This document shows, in pieces, positions 16,269 to 25,886 of a stretch of DNA of 42,891 nucleotides (the first letter of the stretch is position 1; the number at the start of each line of letters is the position of its first letter). The notes beneath the pieces are model-generated. The model was not told where the DNA came from and made no database searches. It saw only the letters and a program-made list of their open reading frames with translations. The stretch is from contig JAFQIB010000117.1 in NCBI GenBank assembly GCA_017397765.1, positions 1 to 42,891 on the forward strand, read 5' to 3'. The translations under genes and the position numbers were made by a program. The DNA is from Clostridia bacterium. Lineage in GTDB: Bacteria > Bacillota > Clostridia > Christensenellales > Aristaeellaceae.

Positions 16269-18226
16269 CGGCCACAGCGGCGCAGCAGCTCCGCTTCGTC
16301 AATCACTTCGATCCCCAGGGCTTCCGCTTTGGTCAGCTTGGAGCCAGCCGCCTCGCCAGCAACGACGAAGGCGGTTTTTTTGCTGACAGAGCCCGCCGCC
16401 GTACCGCCGCAGGAACGGATCAGCTCCTCGGCCTCCTTGCGGGACAGAGTCGGCAGCGTGCCGGTCACGACGATGCTCAGGCCGTTGAACACACCTTCCG
16501 CCTTTCCGGAAGCCTCCTGCGGCTTGACGCCCGCTGCCAGCAGGCGGTCGATCATCCCGTTGTTTTCCTGGTAGGAGAAAAACTCTACCACGCTCTGGGC
16601 CACGATGTCGCCCACATCCGGAATGGCGATCAGCTGCTCATGCGTCGCCTCCCGAACCTTCTGCAGCGTCCCGAAGGTTTCCGCCAGATCCCGGGCAGTC
16701 TTCCTGCCAATATTGGGGATGCCGATGGCATGCAGGAAAGCATCCAGCTTGCAGTGCCTGGACTTTTCCAGTGCCGCAAGCAGATTTTCCGCCTTCCGCT
16801 GCTTGAACCCTTCCAGCGCCAGCGTCTCTTCCATCGTCAGCTGATACAGATCCGCGCAGTCCCGCACGTTCATCTGATCGTAGAGCTGGGCGATGGTTTT
16901 TTCGCTGAGGCCTTCGATGTCCATGGCGTCCCGGCTGGCAAAATGCGTCATCCGGGCGATGGCCTGGGGACGGCAGCCATCCCGGTTCAGGCAGAACAGA
17001 TGCGCCCCGCGCTCCACCAGCTCGCTTCCGCAGGCAGGACAGTATTTGGGCGGAATGATGGGCGTTTCACCCGCTGCAGCCTCGCCTACCCGGCCCATGA
17101 TCTCCGGAATCACATCATTGGATCGGCGAATCCACACCGGTGCGCCGATCGCCACCTTTTTGCGCAGAATATCGCCGTAGTTGTTCAGCGTTGCCTTGCG
17201 CACCGTCACCCCGTAGAAGTCCACCGGCTCCACATGGGCCAGAGGCGTCAGCTTGCCGGTACGACCCAGCTCCCAGGTGACTTCATTGAGCGTTGTGGTC
17301 GTCTCCTCCGCCTCAAACTTATAGGCAACTGCCCAGCGGGGGAAACGGTCCGTATAGCCCATCTGCTCCCGCAGCCCGAAATCGCCGACCTTGATCAGCA
17401 CGCCGTCGATCAGATAATCCAGGCCGGGCCTGGCCGCTTCGATCTCCTTGATGCAGTCGATCAGGGATTGCCGGTCATGGGGGCGCCCGAGGTATTCATT
17501 GACCGGAAAGCCGTTTTCCCGAAGGAAAGCAAGCATCGCGGGCTGATCCGCAAACGCCGGCTGCTCGATGGTGCCGACCTGATAGAAGAAAGCATCCAGC
17601 TTCCTTGACGCAGTCACCGCCGGGTCCAGGTTCCGGATCGCGCCGGCGGCTGCATTGCGGGCATTCTTCAGCGGTTCCGCTGCTGTGGCATTATACCGTT
17701 CCAGCGCGGAAAGCCGCATGATGCATTCGCCCTGCACCTCAAGCAATCCCTTGTAAGGGATCGTCAGCGGTACGCTGCGGATGGTACGGGCCTGCGGCAG
17801 AATCGCTTCGCCGGTGACGCCGTTTCCGCGGGTGGCCGCCTGGATCAGCACGCCGTCCCGATAGGTCAGGTTGATGGTCAGGCCGTCAAACTTGTATTCC
17901 ACATAATACTGCAGCTCGCTGCGTCCGGCCAGCTTTTCAGTCCGTTTGATCCACTCGTCCAGCTCCTCCAGCGACTGCACCTTGTCCATCGACCAGAGTC
18001 TGCTGATGTGTGTATGCGGCGCAAAGGCCGTCACCGCCTCCGCGCCAACCCGGTGCGTAGGACTGTCCGGCAAGGTGACGCCGCTCTCCTTTTCCAGGCG
18101 AAGCAGCTCGTCATACAGCGCGTCGTAATCCTTGTCCGACATAACGGGCTCGTCCGAATAATAGTAGGCGCGCGCCGCTGCATTCAGCCGGTCAACGATC
18201 TCACGCATCACATTCAGCTCAGTCAT
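16265..18226 (-). CDS. ligA: NAD+-dependent DNA ligase
   Basis: A 653-residue ligase that seals nicks in replication and repair using NAD+. The order is domain Ia (YYYSDEPVMSDKDYDALYDEL, NMN binding), adenylation domain with nucleophile K112 in EYKFDGL, OB fold (ELGRTGKLTPLAHVEPVDF), a four-cysteine zinc finger (CPACGSE, then CLNRDGC), helix-hairpin-helix repeats (FLHAIGIPNIGRKTA) and a C-terminal BRCT domain (VVTGTLPTLSRKEAEELI). The active site reads K-F-D-G where most LigA have K-I-D-G, a mild change. It lies 2 bases after pcrA and depends on that transcript. Length is slightly below the usual ~670. Confidence 0.96.
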   Translation of the reverse strand: MTELNVMREIVDRLNAAARAYYYSDEPVMSDKDYDALYDELLRLEKESGVTLPDSPTHRVGAEAVTAFAPHTHISRLWSMDKVQSLEELDEWIKRTEKLAGRSELQYYVEYKFDGLTINLTYRDGVLIQAATRGNGVTGEAILPQARTIRSVPLTIPYKGLLEVQGECIMRLSALERYNATAAEPLKNARNAAAGAIRNLDPAVTASRKLDAFFYQVGTIEQPAFADQPAMLAFLRENGFPVNEYLGRPHDRQSLIDCIKEIEAARPGLDYLIDGVLIKVGDFGLREQMGYTDRFPRWAVAYKFEAEETTTTLNEVTWELGRTGKLTPLAHVEPVDFYGVTVRKATLNNYGDILRKKVAIGAPVWIRRSNDVIPEIMGRVGEAAAGETPIIPPKYCPACGSELVERGAHLFCLNRDGCRPQAIARMTHFASRDAMDIEGLSEKTIAQLYDQMNVRDCADLYQLTMEETLALEGFKQRKAENLLAALEKSRHCKLDAFLHAIGIPNIGRKTARDLAETFGTLQKVREATHEQLIAIPDVGDIVAQSVVEFFSYQENNGMIDRLLAAGVKPQEASGKAEGVFNGLSIVVTGTLPTLSRKEAEELIRSCGGTAAGSVSKKTAFVVAGEAAGSKLTKAEALGIEVIDEAELLRRCGR

Positions 18227-18228
18227 TC

Positions 18229-20529
18229 TTAATCCTCCAGCTTCACGATGGGAACGACGGACAGGGCAAACTCCTTCACCCCATAGGCGGTAAACTCGAT
18301 CTTGATCCTGGCTGCAGCGCCGCTTCCGGCCACAGAAATCACGCGGCCCTCGCCGAATTTCAGGTGACGCACCCGGTCACCCGGCTGGTACAGGTTCTGC
18401 ATCGCATTGGGCGCTGCCGTACGGGCTGCAGAGCCGACAAAGCCCTTCTGGACACCGGGGATGTTGACCCCCCCAAGGCTGGCGCTGCGGCCCATGCCGA
18501 TCCCCATGCCGGGTCTTGCCTGCCCTCTGGCAGGGACGCCTCTGCCCTGGAAGCCGCTTCCGGCAGCAGGTCTGCCCTGCGGACGAGCGCCGAAGCTCTT
18601 CTTCATGGCTTCGTTCTCATCCTGCAGCAGCCGCTCCGGGATCTCCTCCAGGAACCGGCTCGGCGCGTTGTGATTGACCTGATTATACAGCATGCGCTGG
18701 TTGGCCCGGGAGATAAACAGCCGCTTCTGCGCCCGGGTGATGCCCACATAGCACAGCCGGCGCTCTTCCTCCATCCGCTCATCATCCATCAGGCTGCGGG
18801 AGGACGGGAATATCCCCTCCTCCAGACCGGTCATGAACACCGTCGGGAACTCCAGGCCTTTGGCGGAGTGCAGCGTCATCAGCGTCACATAGCCGCGGCC
18901 CTGATCCTCCGCCTGATCCAGATCGGTCACCAGCGACACGTTTTCCAGATAGTCCTCCAGCGTCGGGTTTTCCGTGGATTTGCAGTACTCCTCCACCGCG
19001 CCCAGGAACTCCTGGATATTCTCCACCCGGGAGCGGGCTTCATCCGAATCCTCTTTCTTGTACTGCTCCAACAGGCCGGTCTTCTCCACCAGCATCGGCA
19101 CAAACTCGCTCACCGGCATGGCTTCCTTCATCGCCATCAGCATGGTCATGAGCATAAAGAATTCGCTGACGCACTTGCGCGGCCTTGCGCCCAGAGAATC
19201 AGGCATATCGCTCAGCGCGCTGTACAGCGGCATCCCGTTCTCCAAAGCATGCTGCATCAGCTCCTGCACAGTGCTGTCGCCGATGGCGCGCTTGGGCACG
19301 TTGATGATCCGCCGCAGGCTGATATCATCCGCCGGGTTGACAATCACCCGCAGATAAGCAACCACATCCCGGACTTCCTTCCGGTCATAGAATTTCTGTC
19401 CGCCAAACACCTTGTAGGGAATGGACGCCCGCATCAGCATTTCTTCCACCACGCGGGACTGGGCATTGGTGCGGTAGAGGATCGCGATATTCCCATAAGA
19501 ATCGCCGTCCCGGTTCATTTGCCGGATGCGGCCAGCAATCCAGGCAGCTTCGTCCCGCTCGTCGCCGGCAGCATACAGGCGGATCGGTTCGCCGGCGCCC
19601 CGCTCGGTCCAAAGCGCTTTTTCCTTGCGGCCTGCATTGTGGGCGATCACCTGATTGGCCGCATCCAGAATGTTGGCGGTCGAGCGATAGTTCTGCTCCA
19701 GCTTGATGACCGTTGCATCCGGGTAGTCCTTCTCAAAATCGAGAATGTTGCGGATGTCCGCGCCGCGCCAGCCATAGATGGACTGATCGTCATCGCCGAC
19801 GACGCACAAATTGCGGCTTTCGTCCGTCAGAAGCTTGATCATCATGTACTGGGCGTAGTTGGTATCCTGATACTCGTCCACCATCACATAGCGGAAGCGC
19901 CTGCGGTAGCTCTCCAGCACCGGCTGATGGTCTGCCAGCAGCTCAAGCGTCTTGACCAGCAGATCGTCAAAATCCAGTGCATTATTGGCTTTCAGCCGGG
20001 TTTCATACTCCAGGAAGATATTGTGGATCATCTGGCAGCGGTAATCCTTCTCGGATTCCCGGAACCACTCATCCGGCCCCATCAGCTTGTTTTTTGCATC
20101 GGAGATTTTGGAGGACAGCTCGCGCACCGGCAGGAATTTCTCATCGATATTCATCCGCTTGAGAATTTCCTTCAGCACCGCTTTCTGGTCATCGTCATCA
20201 TAAATCACAAAGGAGCGCGTATAGCCCAGCTTTTCAATATCGCGGCGGAGGATTCTGGCGCAGGTGGAGTGGAAGGTGGAAATCCACGCATCCTCCGCCG
20301 CATCCTCTCCGACCAGGTTAGCAATACGTTCCTTCATCTCCTTGGCCGCCTTGTTGGTAAAGGTCAGGGCCAGGATATTCCACGCCGGAACACCGTGATC
20401 CAGCAGATTGGCCACCCGGCAGGTCAATGCACGGGTCTTGCCGGAGCCGGCGCCTGCCAGGATCAGCACAGGGCCGTCCAGCGTTTCAGCAGCCAGCCGC
20501 TGCTGGGGATTGAGCATACTCAGGTCCAT
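18229..20529 (-). CDS. pcrA: ATP-dependent 3'-5' DNA helicase PcrA/UvrD
   Basis: A 766-residue superfamily 1A helicase used in repair and in clearing recombinase and RNA polymerase. Motifs in order: Q motif LNPQQRLA, Walker A AGAGSGKT (K31), Ia ALTFTNKAAKEM, II VDEYQDTN, III VVGDDDQSIYGWRGAD, IV QNYRSTANI, V TLHSAKGLEFPTVF, VI VGITRAQKRL. The C-terminal ~120 residues are Gly/Arg/Ala-rich, then a Tudor-like end (YQPGDRVRHLKFGEGRVISV), as in other PcrA proteins, which binds RNA polymerase. ATG 20529 has GAGG upstream. Order yerC-pcrA-ligA agrees with B. subtilis, except that pcrB is missing. Confidence 0.96.
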   Translation of the reverse strand: MDLSMLNPQQRLAAETLDGPVLILAGAGSGKTRALTCRVANLLDHGVPAWNILALTFTNKAAKEMKERIANLVGEDAAEDAWISTFHSTCARILRRDIEKLGYTRSFVIYDDDDQKAVLKEILKRMNIDEKFLPVRELSSKISDAKNKLMGPDEWFRESEKDYRCQMIHNIFLEYETRLKANNALDFDDLLVKTLELLADHQPVLESYRRRFRYVMVDEYQDTNYAQYMMIKLLTDESRNLCVVGDDDQSIYGWRGADIRNILDFEKDYPDATVIKLEQNYRSTANILDAANQVIAHNAGRKEKALWTERGAGEPIRLYAAGDERDEAAWIAGRIRQMNRDGDSYGNIAILYRTNAQSRVVEEMLMRASIPYKVFGGQKFYDRKEVRDVVAYLRVIVNPADDISLRRIINVPKRAIGDSTVQELMQHALENGMPLYSALSDMPDSLGARPRKCVSEFFMLMTMLMAMKEAMPVSEFVPMLVEKTGLLEQYKKEDSDEARSRVENIQEFLGAVEEYCKSTENPTLEDYLENVSLVTDLDQAEDQGRGYVTLMTLHSAKGLEFPTVFMTGLEEGIFPSSRSLMDDERMEEERRLCYVGITRAQKRLFISRANQRMLYNQVNHNAPSRFLEEIPERLLQDENEAMKKSFGARPQGRPAAGSGFQGRGVPARGQARPGMGIGMGRSASLGGVNIPGVQKGFVGSAARTAAPNAMQNLYQPGDRVRHLKFGEGRVISVAGSGAAARIKIEFTAYGVKEFALSVVPIVKLED

Positions 20530-20571
20530 GTCTATTCCTCAAACTTTCACACACTTATGCCTCTGCGCAGA

Positions 20572-20877
20572 TCATTCCTGCGCCGCAGACGGCGCCATTG
20601 CATCCAGCACGCGGCGATACCCGTCCGCCCCATACAGCAGGGCGCGGTTGACGCGGCTGATAGTCGCAGAGGAAGCGCCGGTCTCCCGGGCGATCTCCTG
20701 ATAGGTCACGCCCTGCCGGAGCAGACGGGCCACCTCAATACGCTGCGCCATGCTCTTCACCTCCGCAATGGTGCAGATATCCTCAAAGAAACGATAAGCG
20801 TCCTCCTGGGTCTGCAGCTGCAGCACGGCGTCCATCAGCAGTTCTGTCTGCTCATTCCTGACCTTGGGCTCAAACAT
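20572..20877 (-). CDS. yerC: YerC/TrpR-like DNA-binding protein
   Basis: A 101-residue helical protein of the YerC/YecD family, related to the Trp repressor. The helix-turn-helix is QGVTYQEIARETGASSATIS followed by RVNRALLYG. The start is ATG 20877 (MFEPKVRNEQTELL), with AAAGGAGA upstream; the longer frame crosses the promoter. It heads the yerC-pcrA-ligA cluster, and its product could regulate that operon; this is not established. Confidence 0.9.
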   Translation of the reverse strand: MFEPKVRNEQTELLMDAVLQLQTQEDAYRFFEDICTIAEVKSMAQRIEVARLLRQGVTYQEIARETGASSATISRVNRALLYGADGYRRVLDAMAPSAAQE

Positions 20878-20918
20878 AGCGGAAGTCTCCTTTCGCACTT
20901 TAGCATACGGATGTAAAC

Positions 20919-20947
20919 AGTATAACATATTTTTGATCCTTTGAACA
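20919..20947 (-). promoter_or_regulatory. Promoter of yerC-pcrA-ligA
   Basis: Minus strand: -35 TGTTCA (20947-20942, weak), 17-bp spacer, -10 TATACT (20924-20919). Confidence 0.5.
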
Positions 20948-20987
20948 GCATTTCTGCCGCAGAAAAATCACGATACACAGAAAAGAC

Positions 20988-21017
20988 TTGACAGATGGCG
21001 GGAAATAAGACTATACT
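20988..21017 (+). promoter_or_regulatory. Promoter of glnN
   Basis: -35 TTGACA (20988-20993), 18-bp spacer, -10 TATACT (21012-21017). Transcription would start near 21024, giving a leader of ~110 bases. Confidence 0.75.
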
Positions 21018-21035
21018 CAATTTTGTTGCAATGGG

Positions 21036-21111
21036 TGCCTGAGAATTTGCATATACAGCATTCTCTCGGCATCCTTCATTTTTTCAAAGGACACTCCGGC
21101 CAGACGCCGGA
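21036..21111 (+). promoter_or_regulatory. Structured glnN leader with terminator-like hairpin
   Basis: TGCC (21036-21039) and GAGAAT (21041-21046) pair with ATTCTC (21060-21065) and GGCA (21068-21071). Seven bases later comes TTTTTT (21079-21084). The arrangement looks like a transcription attenuator ahead of the gene. A second perfect hairpin, TCCGGC-CAGAC-GCCGGA (21095-21111), sits just before the ribosome site. ANTAR-type antitermination is known for clostridial nitrogen genes, but the loop here (13 bases) is not the usual hexaloop. Confidence 0.5.
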
Positions 21112-21132
21112 TTGATACAGGAGGTCACCGCC

Positions 21133-23214
21133 ATGTCCCGCTTGGAAGAGCTTTTCGGCATGAATGTATTCAGCGATGAAGTGATGCTTAAGCGCCTGCC
21201 CAAGGACACCTACCGGGCACTGCACAAAACCATCGCAGATGGTCGTCCGCTGAATCCGCAGGTTGCCAATATCGTCGCCTGCGCCATGCGTGACTGGGCC
21301 GTGGAAAAAGGCGTGACCCATTACACCCACTGGTTCCAGCCGATGAACGGCGTCACCGCCGAAAAGCACGACAGCTTTATCAGCCCCCGGGAGAACGGCA
21401 AGATCATTCTTGAATTCTCCGGCAAGGAGCTGGTGCACGGCGAAAGCGATGCCTCCTCCTTCCCCTCCGGCGGCCTGCGCGCTACCTTTGAAGCCCGCGG
21501 CTATACCGCGTGGGACCCCACCAGCTATGCCTTCATCAAGGACGGCGTACTTTGCATCCCCACCGCCTTCTGCTCCTACAGCGGCGAAGCGCTGGATACC
21601 AAGACGCCCCTGCTCCGTTCCATGGAGGCCCTCAATAAGCAGGCCGTCCGCATCCTGAAGCTTTTCGGCCGGGACGCCACCCGCGTCACCTCCACCGTCG
21701 GCCCGGAGCAGGAGTATTTCCTGATCGACAAGAAGCTCTATGACCGCCGTAAGGATCTGATCTTCACCGGCCGTACGCTCTTTGGCGCCAAGCCGCCCAA
21801 GGGCCAGGAGCTGGACGATCATTATTCCGGCGCCATCAAGCCCCGCGTCAAAGCCTTCATGACGGAGCTGGACGAGGAGCTTTGGAAGCTGGGCGTGCTG
21901 GCCAAAACGGAGCATAACGAAGCCGCCCCCGCCCAGCACGAAATGGCCCCCATCTACAATGTGACCACGCTGGCCACCGACCACAATCAGCTCACTATGG
22001 AGATGATGAAGAAGGTTGCGCTGCGCCACGGTCTGGTCTGCCTGCTGCATGAAAAGCCCTTTGCGGGCGTAAACGGCTCCGGCAAGCACAACAACTGGTC
22101 CATGTCCACCAATACCGGCTATAATCTGCTGGAGCCCGGCGATGATCCAGCCTCCTCGGCACAGTTCCTGCTCTTCCTGACCGCCATGATCAAGGCGGTG
22201 GACGAGCACGCGGATCTGCTGCGGATCTCCACCGCCTCCGCAGGCAACGATCACCGTCTGGGCGCCTGCGAAGCGCCGCCCGCCATCATCTCCATCTTCC
22301 TGGGCGATGAGCTGACCGCCATCGTGGACAGCCTGATCAGTGAGAGTGAATATCACGCCGCGGTCAAGAAGGATCTCGAAATCGGCGTGAGTGTGCTGCC
22401 CAAGTTCCCCCAGGACAATACGGATCGCAACCGCACCTCCCCCTTCGCCTTCACGGGCAACAAGTTTGAATTCCGCAGCCTTGGCTCCTCCGCTTCCATT
22501 GCCGAAACCAATGTGACGCTCAACACCATTGTGGCGGACGTGCTGATGGGCTTTGCGGATGAGCTGGAAAAGGCAGATGACTTCAAGCGCTGCCTCCATG
22601 ATCTGATCGTCTCCACGCTGCGCCGGCACAACCGCGTCATCTTCAACGGCAACGGCTATGCGGACGCCTGGGTCGAGGAAGCTGCCCGCCGCGGCCTCCC
22701 CAATTATGCCAGCACGGTCGATGCGCTGCCCCATCTGCTGGACGAAAAGAACGTCAAGCTGTATGCACGGCACGGCGTTTACAGCCAGAACGAGCTGCGC
22801 TCCCGGTACGAGATCAGCCTGGAATACTACGCCAAGGCTGTCAATATCGAAGCAGAGACCTGCCTCATGATGGCAGAAAAGGAGATTTTCCCTGCATGCG
22901 CAAGGTTTGCTGGAGACATGGGCCGGATCGTCCGGGATATCCGCGAGGCAGGCGTTGAGCCCATCGCCGAAGGAAAGCTGCTGAAATATGTGGCAGACCG
23001 TAACGCCAGGCTCTCTGCTGCCATTGATGATCTTCGCAGCGCCATTGCCAGCACAAAACAGGACGAGGATGCATTGAAGACCGCCCAGTACGAGCGCTAC
23101 ATCATCATCCCTGCCATGTCCAAGGTCCGCGAGATCGCTGATGATCTGGAAACCGTTGTCGGCAAGGACTATTGGCCCTTCCCGACCTACGACGATTTGC
23201 TTTTCAATGTATAA
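21133..23214 (+). CDS. glnN: Glutamine synthetase type III
   Basis: A 693-residue GSIII enzyme making glutamine from glutamate, ammonia and ATP. It is long compared with GSI (~470) and has the GSIII hallmarks: [60 protein letters not shown] and [21 protein letters not shown] enzymes are dodecamers common in Bacteroidetes, cyanobacteria and Clostridia. The start chosen, ATG 21133 (MSRLEELFG), follows AGGAGGT by 7 bases; a TTG seven codons upstream is less likely. Monocistronic, with its own promoter, structured leader and terminator. Expression is probably tuned to nitrogen through the leader; this is inference. Confidence 0.96.
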   Translation: MSRLEELFGMNVFSDEVMLKRLPKDTYRALHKTIADGRPLNPQVANIVACAMRDWAVEKGVTHYTHWFQPMNGVTAEKHDSFISPRENGKIILEFSGKELVHGESDASSFPSGGLRATFEARGYTAWDPTSYAFIKDGVLCIPTAFCSYSGEALDTKTPLLRSMEALNKQAVRILKLFGRDATRVTSTVGPEQEYFLIDKKLYDRRKDLIFTGRTLFGAKPPKGQELDDHYSGAIKPRVKAFMTELDEELWKLGVLAKTEHNEAAPAQHEMAPIYNVTTLATDHNQLTMEMMKKVALRHGLVCLLHEKPFAGVNGSGKHNNWSMSTNTGYNLLEPGDDPASSAQFLLFLTAMIKAVDEHADLLRISTASAGNDHRLGACEAPPAIISIFLGDELTAIVDSLISESEYHAAVKKDLEIGVSVLPKFPQDNTDRNRTSPFAFTGNKFEFRSLGSSASIAETNVTLNTIVADVLMGFADELEKADDFKRCLHDLIVSTLRRHNRVIFNGNGYADAWVEEAARRGLPNYASTVDALPHLLDEKNVKLYARHGVYSQNELRSRYEISLEYYAKAVNIEAETCLMMAEKEIFPACARFAGDMGRIVRDIREAGVEPIAEGKLLKYVADRNARLSAAIDDLRSAIASTKQDEDALKTAQYERYIIIPAMSKVREIADDLETVVGKDYWPFPTYDDLLFNV

Positions 23215-23220
23215 CACCGA

Positions 23221-23252
23221 AGCGGAGAGCTGCACAGGCTCTCCGCTTTTTT
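23221..23252 (+). terminator. Terminator of glnN
   Basis: AGCGGAGAGC-N7-GCTCTCCGCT followed by TTTTTCT. Perfect 10-bp stem. Confidence 0.93.
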
Positions 23253-23272
23253 CTCTGTCATAGCCCTTCCGC

Positions 23273-23301
23273 AAAAAGCCCGCACCGTTTGATGATGCGG
23301 G
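23273..23301 (-). terminator. Terminator of the MBL-GH39 operon
   Basis: On the minus strand CCCGCA (23301-23296) pairs with TGCGGG (23284-23279), followed by CTTTTT. It lies 11 bases after the GH39 stop. Confidence 0.88.
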
Positions 23302-23312
23302 ATTTTGCTGTA

Positions 23313-24809
23313 TTATCGGTTCTGGTTATACCAGTCGTAGTCATAGCCTTCATCGCTGTCTCCGGATACCGCTGCAGCAGTGAAGCGGACAACGGCATTC
23401 TCTTCCAGCGTCAGGGTTACCTGACCGTCCAGCATGGCTTCCGTCCGGCACAGCGGCATTCCGGCATTGCGCAGGAAGCGGAGCTGCGTATCCGTCAGAC
23501 TGGCAGGCTCGCCCATGTCGTGCCAGGCCTTCAGCGGATTGCAGACCTGCTCGTCCACCGTCTCCGTGGTCAGAACGCCCTTACCTGCCACCGGCAGGGA
23601 GAGTTCCAGAGTCACGGCTTCCCGCTCGTCCTTGCAGATGTTCCAGGCCACGCCTTCGTAGGTGCCGTCCGCCTTCCGCATGAGGATCACATGCTCGTCC
23701 CGGTAGACAGGCGTACCGGACAGGTTGTTGAAGAACGCAAAGGTCCACAGGGTGGGCTTGGGAATCAGCCCGTTGGCGATCATCCCGAAGCCGCCGTGGA
23801 AGGGACGGCTGGGCACGCCCTGCTCCTCAAACACATCGCCGAAGGTCCAGTAGGAATAGGAGGCGCAGACATCCCCCATGCGAGCCAGCAGACCGGCAAT
23901 CAGCGCCGCATTGTAGTTGGTATCATGAATGGGGCAGAAGGGATGATAGGAGGTGTTGAACTCCGTCACATGCATTTCCATCCCCGCATACTCCGGGAAG
24001 GAATCAATGATATCGCGGGTCGCCTGCATTTCCTCGATGATGGAATCGACTGTGCGCATGGTATGATAGAGATATCGGGCATTGTGCTGCGGGGTTTCGC
24101 CCATGTAGGCATGGCGGGTCAGGAAATCCACAGGCAGCTTTTCATCCCGGCAGAAGGTCAGGAAATTCCGCACCCAATCCAGGGAGGTCGCGCCTCCGCA
24201 GATGGCAGGGCCGCCCACCCGCATTTTCGGCAGCGCTTCCTTGACCGCCTTCACAGAGGTCTTGTACAGCTGATGATAGGCAGCCTCGTCCGCATGCTCC
24301 CAGAAGCCGGGCAGGTTGGGCTCGTTCCACACCTCACAGGGCCAGGTGGAGACCTCCTCCTCGCCGTATCGGTCCGCCAGGTGGCGCAGCGTGACCTTGA
24401 TCAGCTCTGCCCAGCGCCCATGGGAAGCAGGGGGTGTGGTATTGCCCTTCCAGTAGAAGATCGTCTGGGTACCGCTGGCCATTTTGTCCGGCATGAAGCC
24501 CAGCTCCAGGAAGGGCTTGAGCCCGGCAGCCCGGTAATCATCCATCACCCGGTCCAGGTAGGTGAAGTTATAGCCCATGTGCTCCTTGCCTTCCCGGTCC
24601 TTCCAGTACTGATAGATGCCCATATCATCGCAGAACAGGCCATGGCCGCGGATGTGCTTGAAATGGCACAGCTCCTGCGCCATGAACAGCTGATCGTGAT
24701 ACTCCTTCTGGAGCGCCAGTCCCATCCGGCCGGTGCCCACGCAGAAAGATGCATTGTTGTTGAACTGCGCCCGGCTGTCAGGGGTGACGGCAATATTCAG
24801 ATGCTTCAT
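23313..24809 (-). CDS. Glycoside hydrolase family 39 (beta-xylosidase-like)
   Basis: A 498-residue retaining glycosidase. The (beta/alpha)8 barrel carries acid/base E163 in EVWNEPNLPGFW and nucleophile E283 in HVTEFNTSY, as in GH39 beta-xylosidases. A beta-sandwich domain follows from ~370, and the tail is acidic (GDSDEGYDYDWYNQN). There is no signal peptide, so it acts in the cytoplasm on imported oligosaccharides. Xylosides are the likely substrate, but GH39 also includes alpha-L-iduronidases and arabinosidases. ATG 24809 has AAAGGA upstream and lies 6 bases after the MBL gene, so the two form an operon. No transporter or regulator gene adjoins. Confidence 0.88.
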   Translation of the reverse strand: MKHLNIAVTPDSRAQFNNNASFCVGTGRMGLALQKEYHDQLFMAQELCHFKHIRGHGLFCDDMGIYQYWKDREGKEHMGYNFTYLDRVMDDYRAAGLKPFLELGFMPDKMASGTQTIFYWKGNTTPPASHGRWAELIKVTLRHLADRYGEEEVSTWPCEVWNEPNLPGFWEHADEAAYHQLYKTSVKAVKEALPKMRVGGPAICGGATSLDWVRNFLTFCRDEKLPVDFLTRHAYMGETPQHNARYLYHTMRTVDSIIEEMQATRDIIDSFPEYAGMEMHVTEFNTSYHPFCPIHDTNYNAALIAGLLARMGDVCASYSYWTFGDVFEEQGVPSRPFHGGFGMIANGLIPKPTLWTFAFFNNLSGTPVYRDEHVILMRKADGTYEGVAWNICKDEREAVTLELSLPVAGKGVLTTETVDEQVCNPLKAWHDMGEPASLTDTQLRFLRNAGMPLCRTEAMLDGQVTLTLEENAVVRFTAAAVSGDSDEGYDYDWYNQNR

Positions 24810-24815
24810 ATTCTT

Positions 24816-25604
24816 TCATTCCTTTCGGTATTTGTTCCAGTCAAACACAAGGATCTGCCCCGGCGCAACGTTGGCCTGCCTGGTGGCAATATGCTCATAG
24901 CCGCCGATCTGCACAGGGATCGCCGCTTCCAGGACGTCATCCGTCAGATGATCTGCGAAATCGTCAAAGCTCGCCCGGGGATACATCACCAGCTGGTGGG
25001 AACAGAGAACATGGTCGAAATCGAGCGCCTGCAGCCGGCGGAGATTCCTCCGGTAATCCGTCACCGGAAGCGCAGCCTCAAAGAACAGCCAGGTGCAGGG
25101 ATTCCAATCGTCGCCGGTCAGCAGCAGCCTTCGCTCAGGCAGATAGACCACGCAGGAGCCCTGCGTATGCCCGGGACACGGGATCACCTCTGCGGTAATG
25201 CCGCCCAGGTCGTATTTCCCCTGACTCATCGGCAGCGGCATACGACACTCCCCTGCCATAAAGGCTTCCTCTGTGACCGCCAGCCCTTTTGCCTGCGCCT
25301 GACTCAACACAACACGGCGCTTGGCCTCGCCGGTGAATACAGTCCACTCCGCTGCATCCTCCGGGAACATCAGCGTCCTGTCAAACCAGCGGGCGCCCAT
25401 CGCATGATCGTGGTGATGGTGGGTCAACAATACCGTCAGGGGCTTGTCCGTCAACGTGCGGACAAAGGCGGCCACGTCCTCTGTGCCGTAGCCGGTATCT
25501 ACCAGCAGCGCTGCCTGTGTCCCTTCAATCAGCGTCATGCAAACGCCCATTGCATCCCGGATATGCGTTACCTCCGGAAATACCTGGTTGATCTCAAAGC
25601 TCAT
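24816..25604 (-). CDS. Metallo-beta-lactamase-fold hydrolase
   Basis: A 262-residue cytoplasmic MBL-fold protein with LLTHHHHDHAMGA (H62, H64, D66 and H67 as metal ligands), IPCPGHTQGSCVVYL and LLLTGDDWNPCTWLFF, where the second metal-bridging Asp lies, and a late His (LCSHQLV). It is closest in form to glyoxalase II-like or general MBL hydrolases; the substrate is unknown. ATG 25604 (MSFEINQVFPE) has AAAGGAG upstream. It leads the GH39 gene by 6 bases and may act on a product of that pathway or on an ester or lactone. No clear promoter was found in 25605-25740, only AT-rich sequence with TATACC. Confidence 0.82.
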   Translation of the reverse strand: MSFEINQVFPEVTHIRDAMGVCMTLIEGTQAALLVDTGYGTEDVAAFVRTLTDKPLTVLLTHHHHDHAMGARWFDRTLMFPEDAAEWTVFTGEAKRRVVLSQAQAKGLAVTEEAFMAGECRMPLPMSQGKYDLGGITAEVIPCPGHTQGSCVVYLPERRLLLTGDDWNPCTWLFFEAALPVTDYRRNLRRLQALDFDHVLCSHQLVMYPRASFDDFADHLTDDVLEAAIPVQIGGYEHIATRQANVAPGQILVFDWNKYRKE

Positions 25605-25800
25605 GCGCTCTTCTCCTTTGCACAATTTTGGTATATATTTCGACAATCTGCAGCAAATTCCTGTTGTTTTGGGCATGCGGTTTTTGCCGGTTTGTAATCA
25701 CATTTTGCATCGGCAGAAAAAAGCGTGACAAAAAAATCCTGCGCCAGAAGGGGTGGTGACAAGGATGGAGTTATCCTTCACTTCACATCGCGCAAATAAC

Positions 25801-25851
25801 GAAACCGCTAGCCTTTGTTGGCTTGCGGTTTCTTGTACTGTGTGATAGAAT
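25801..25851 (+). promoter_or_regulatory. Hairpin and overlapping promoter before DUF1801 gene
   Basis: GAAACCGC-T-AGCC (25801-25813) pairs with GGCT-T-GCGGTTTC (25820-25832), a terminator-like stem common at the edges of firmicute cargo genes. Within it starts a promoter: -35 TTGCGG (25823-25828), 17-bp spacer, -10 TAGAAT (25846-25851). A smaller hairpin with AAGGAT/ATCCTT arms stands just upstream (near 25760-25780). Confidence 0.6.
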
Positions 25852-25886
25852 GAAAGCGATAAACTTGAATTTGACGAGGTATTCAA

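Noticed and set aside
18364-20916. An 850-codon plus-strand frame opposite pcrA and yerC
   Set aside because: Shadow frame of PcrA, which has all helicase motifs; no motif or start signal on this strand.
21024-21132. The glnN leader as a known glutamine riboswitch or ANTAR hairpin pair
   Set aside because: I could not place the conserved loops of either class; it is reported only as an attenuator candidate.
21076-23274. A 732-codon minus-strand frame opposite glnN
   Set aside because: Shadow of the glutamine synthetase gene; composition (His, Gln, Gly, Ala-rich) is typical of antisense translation.
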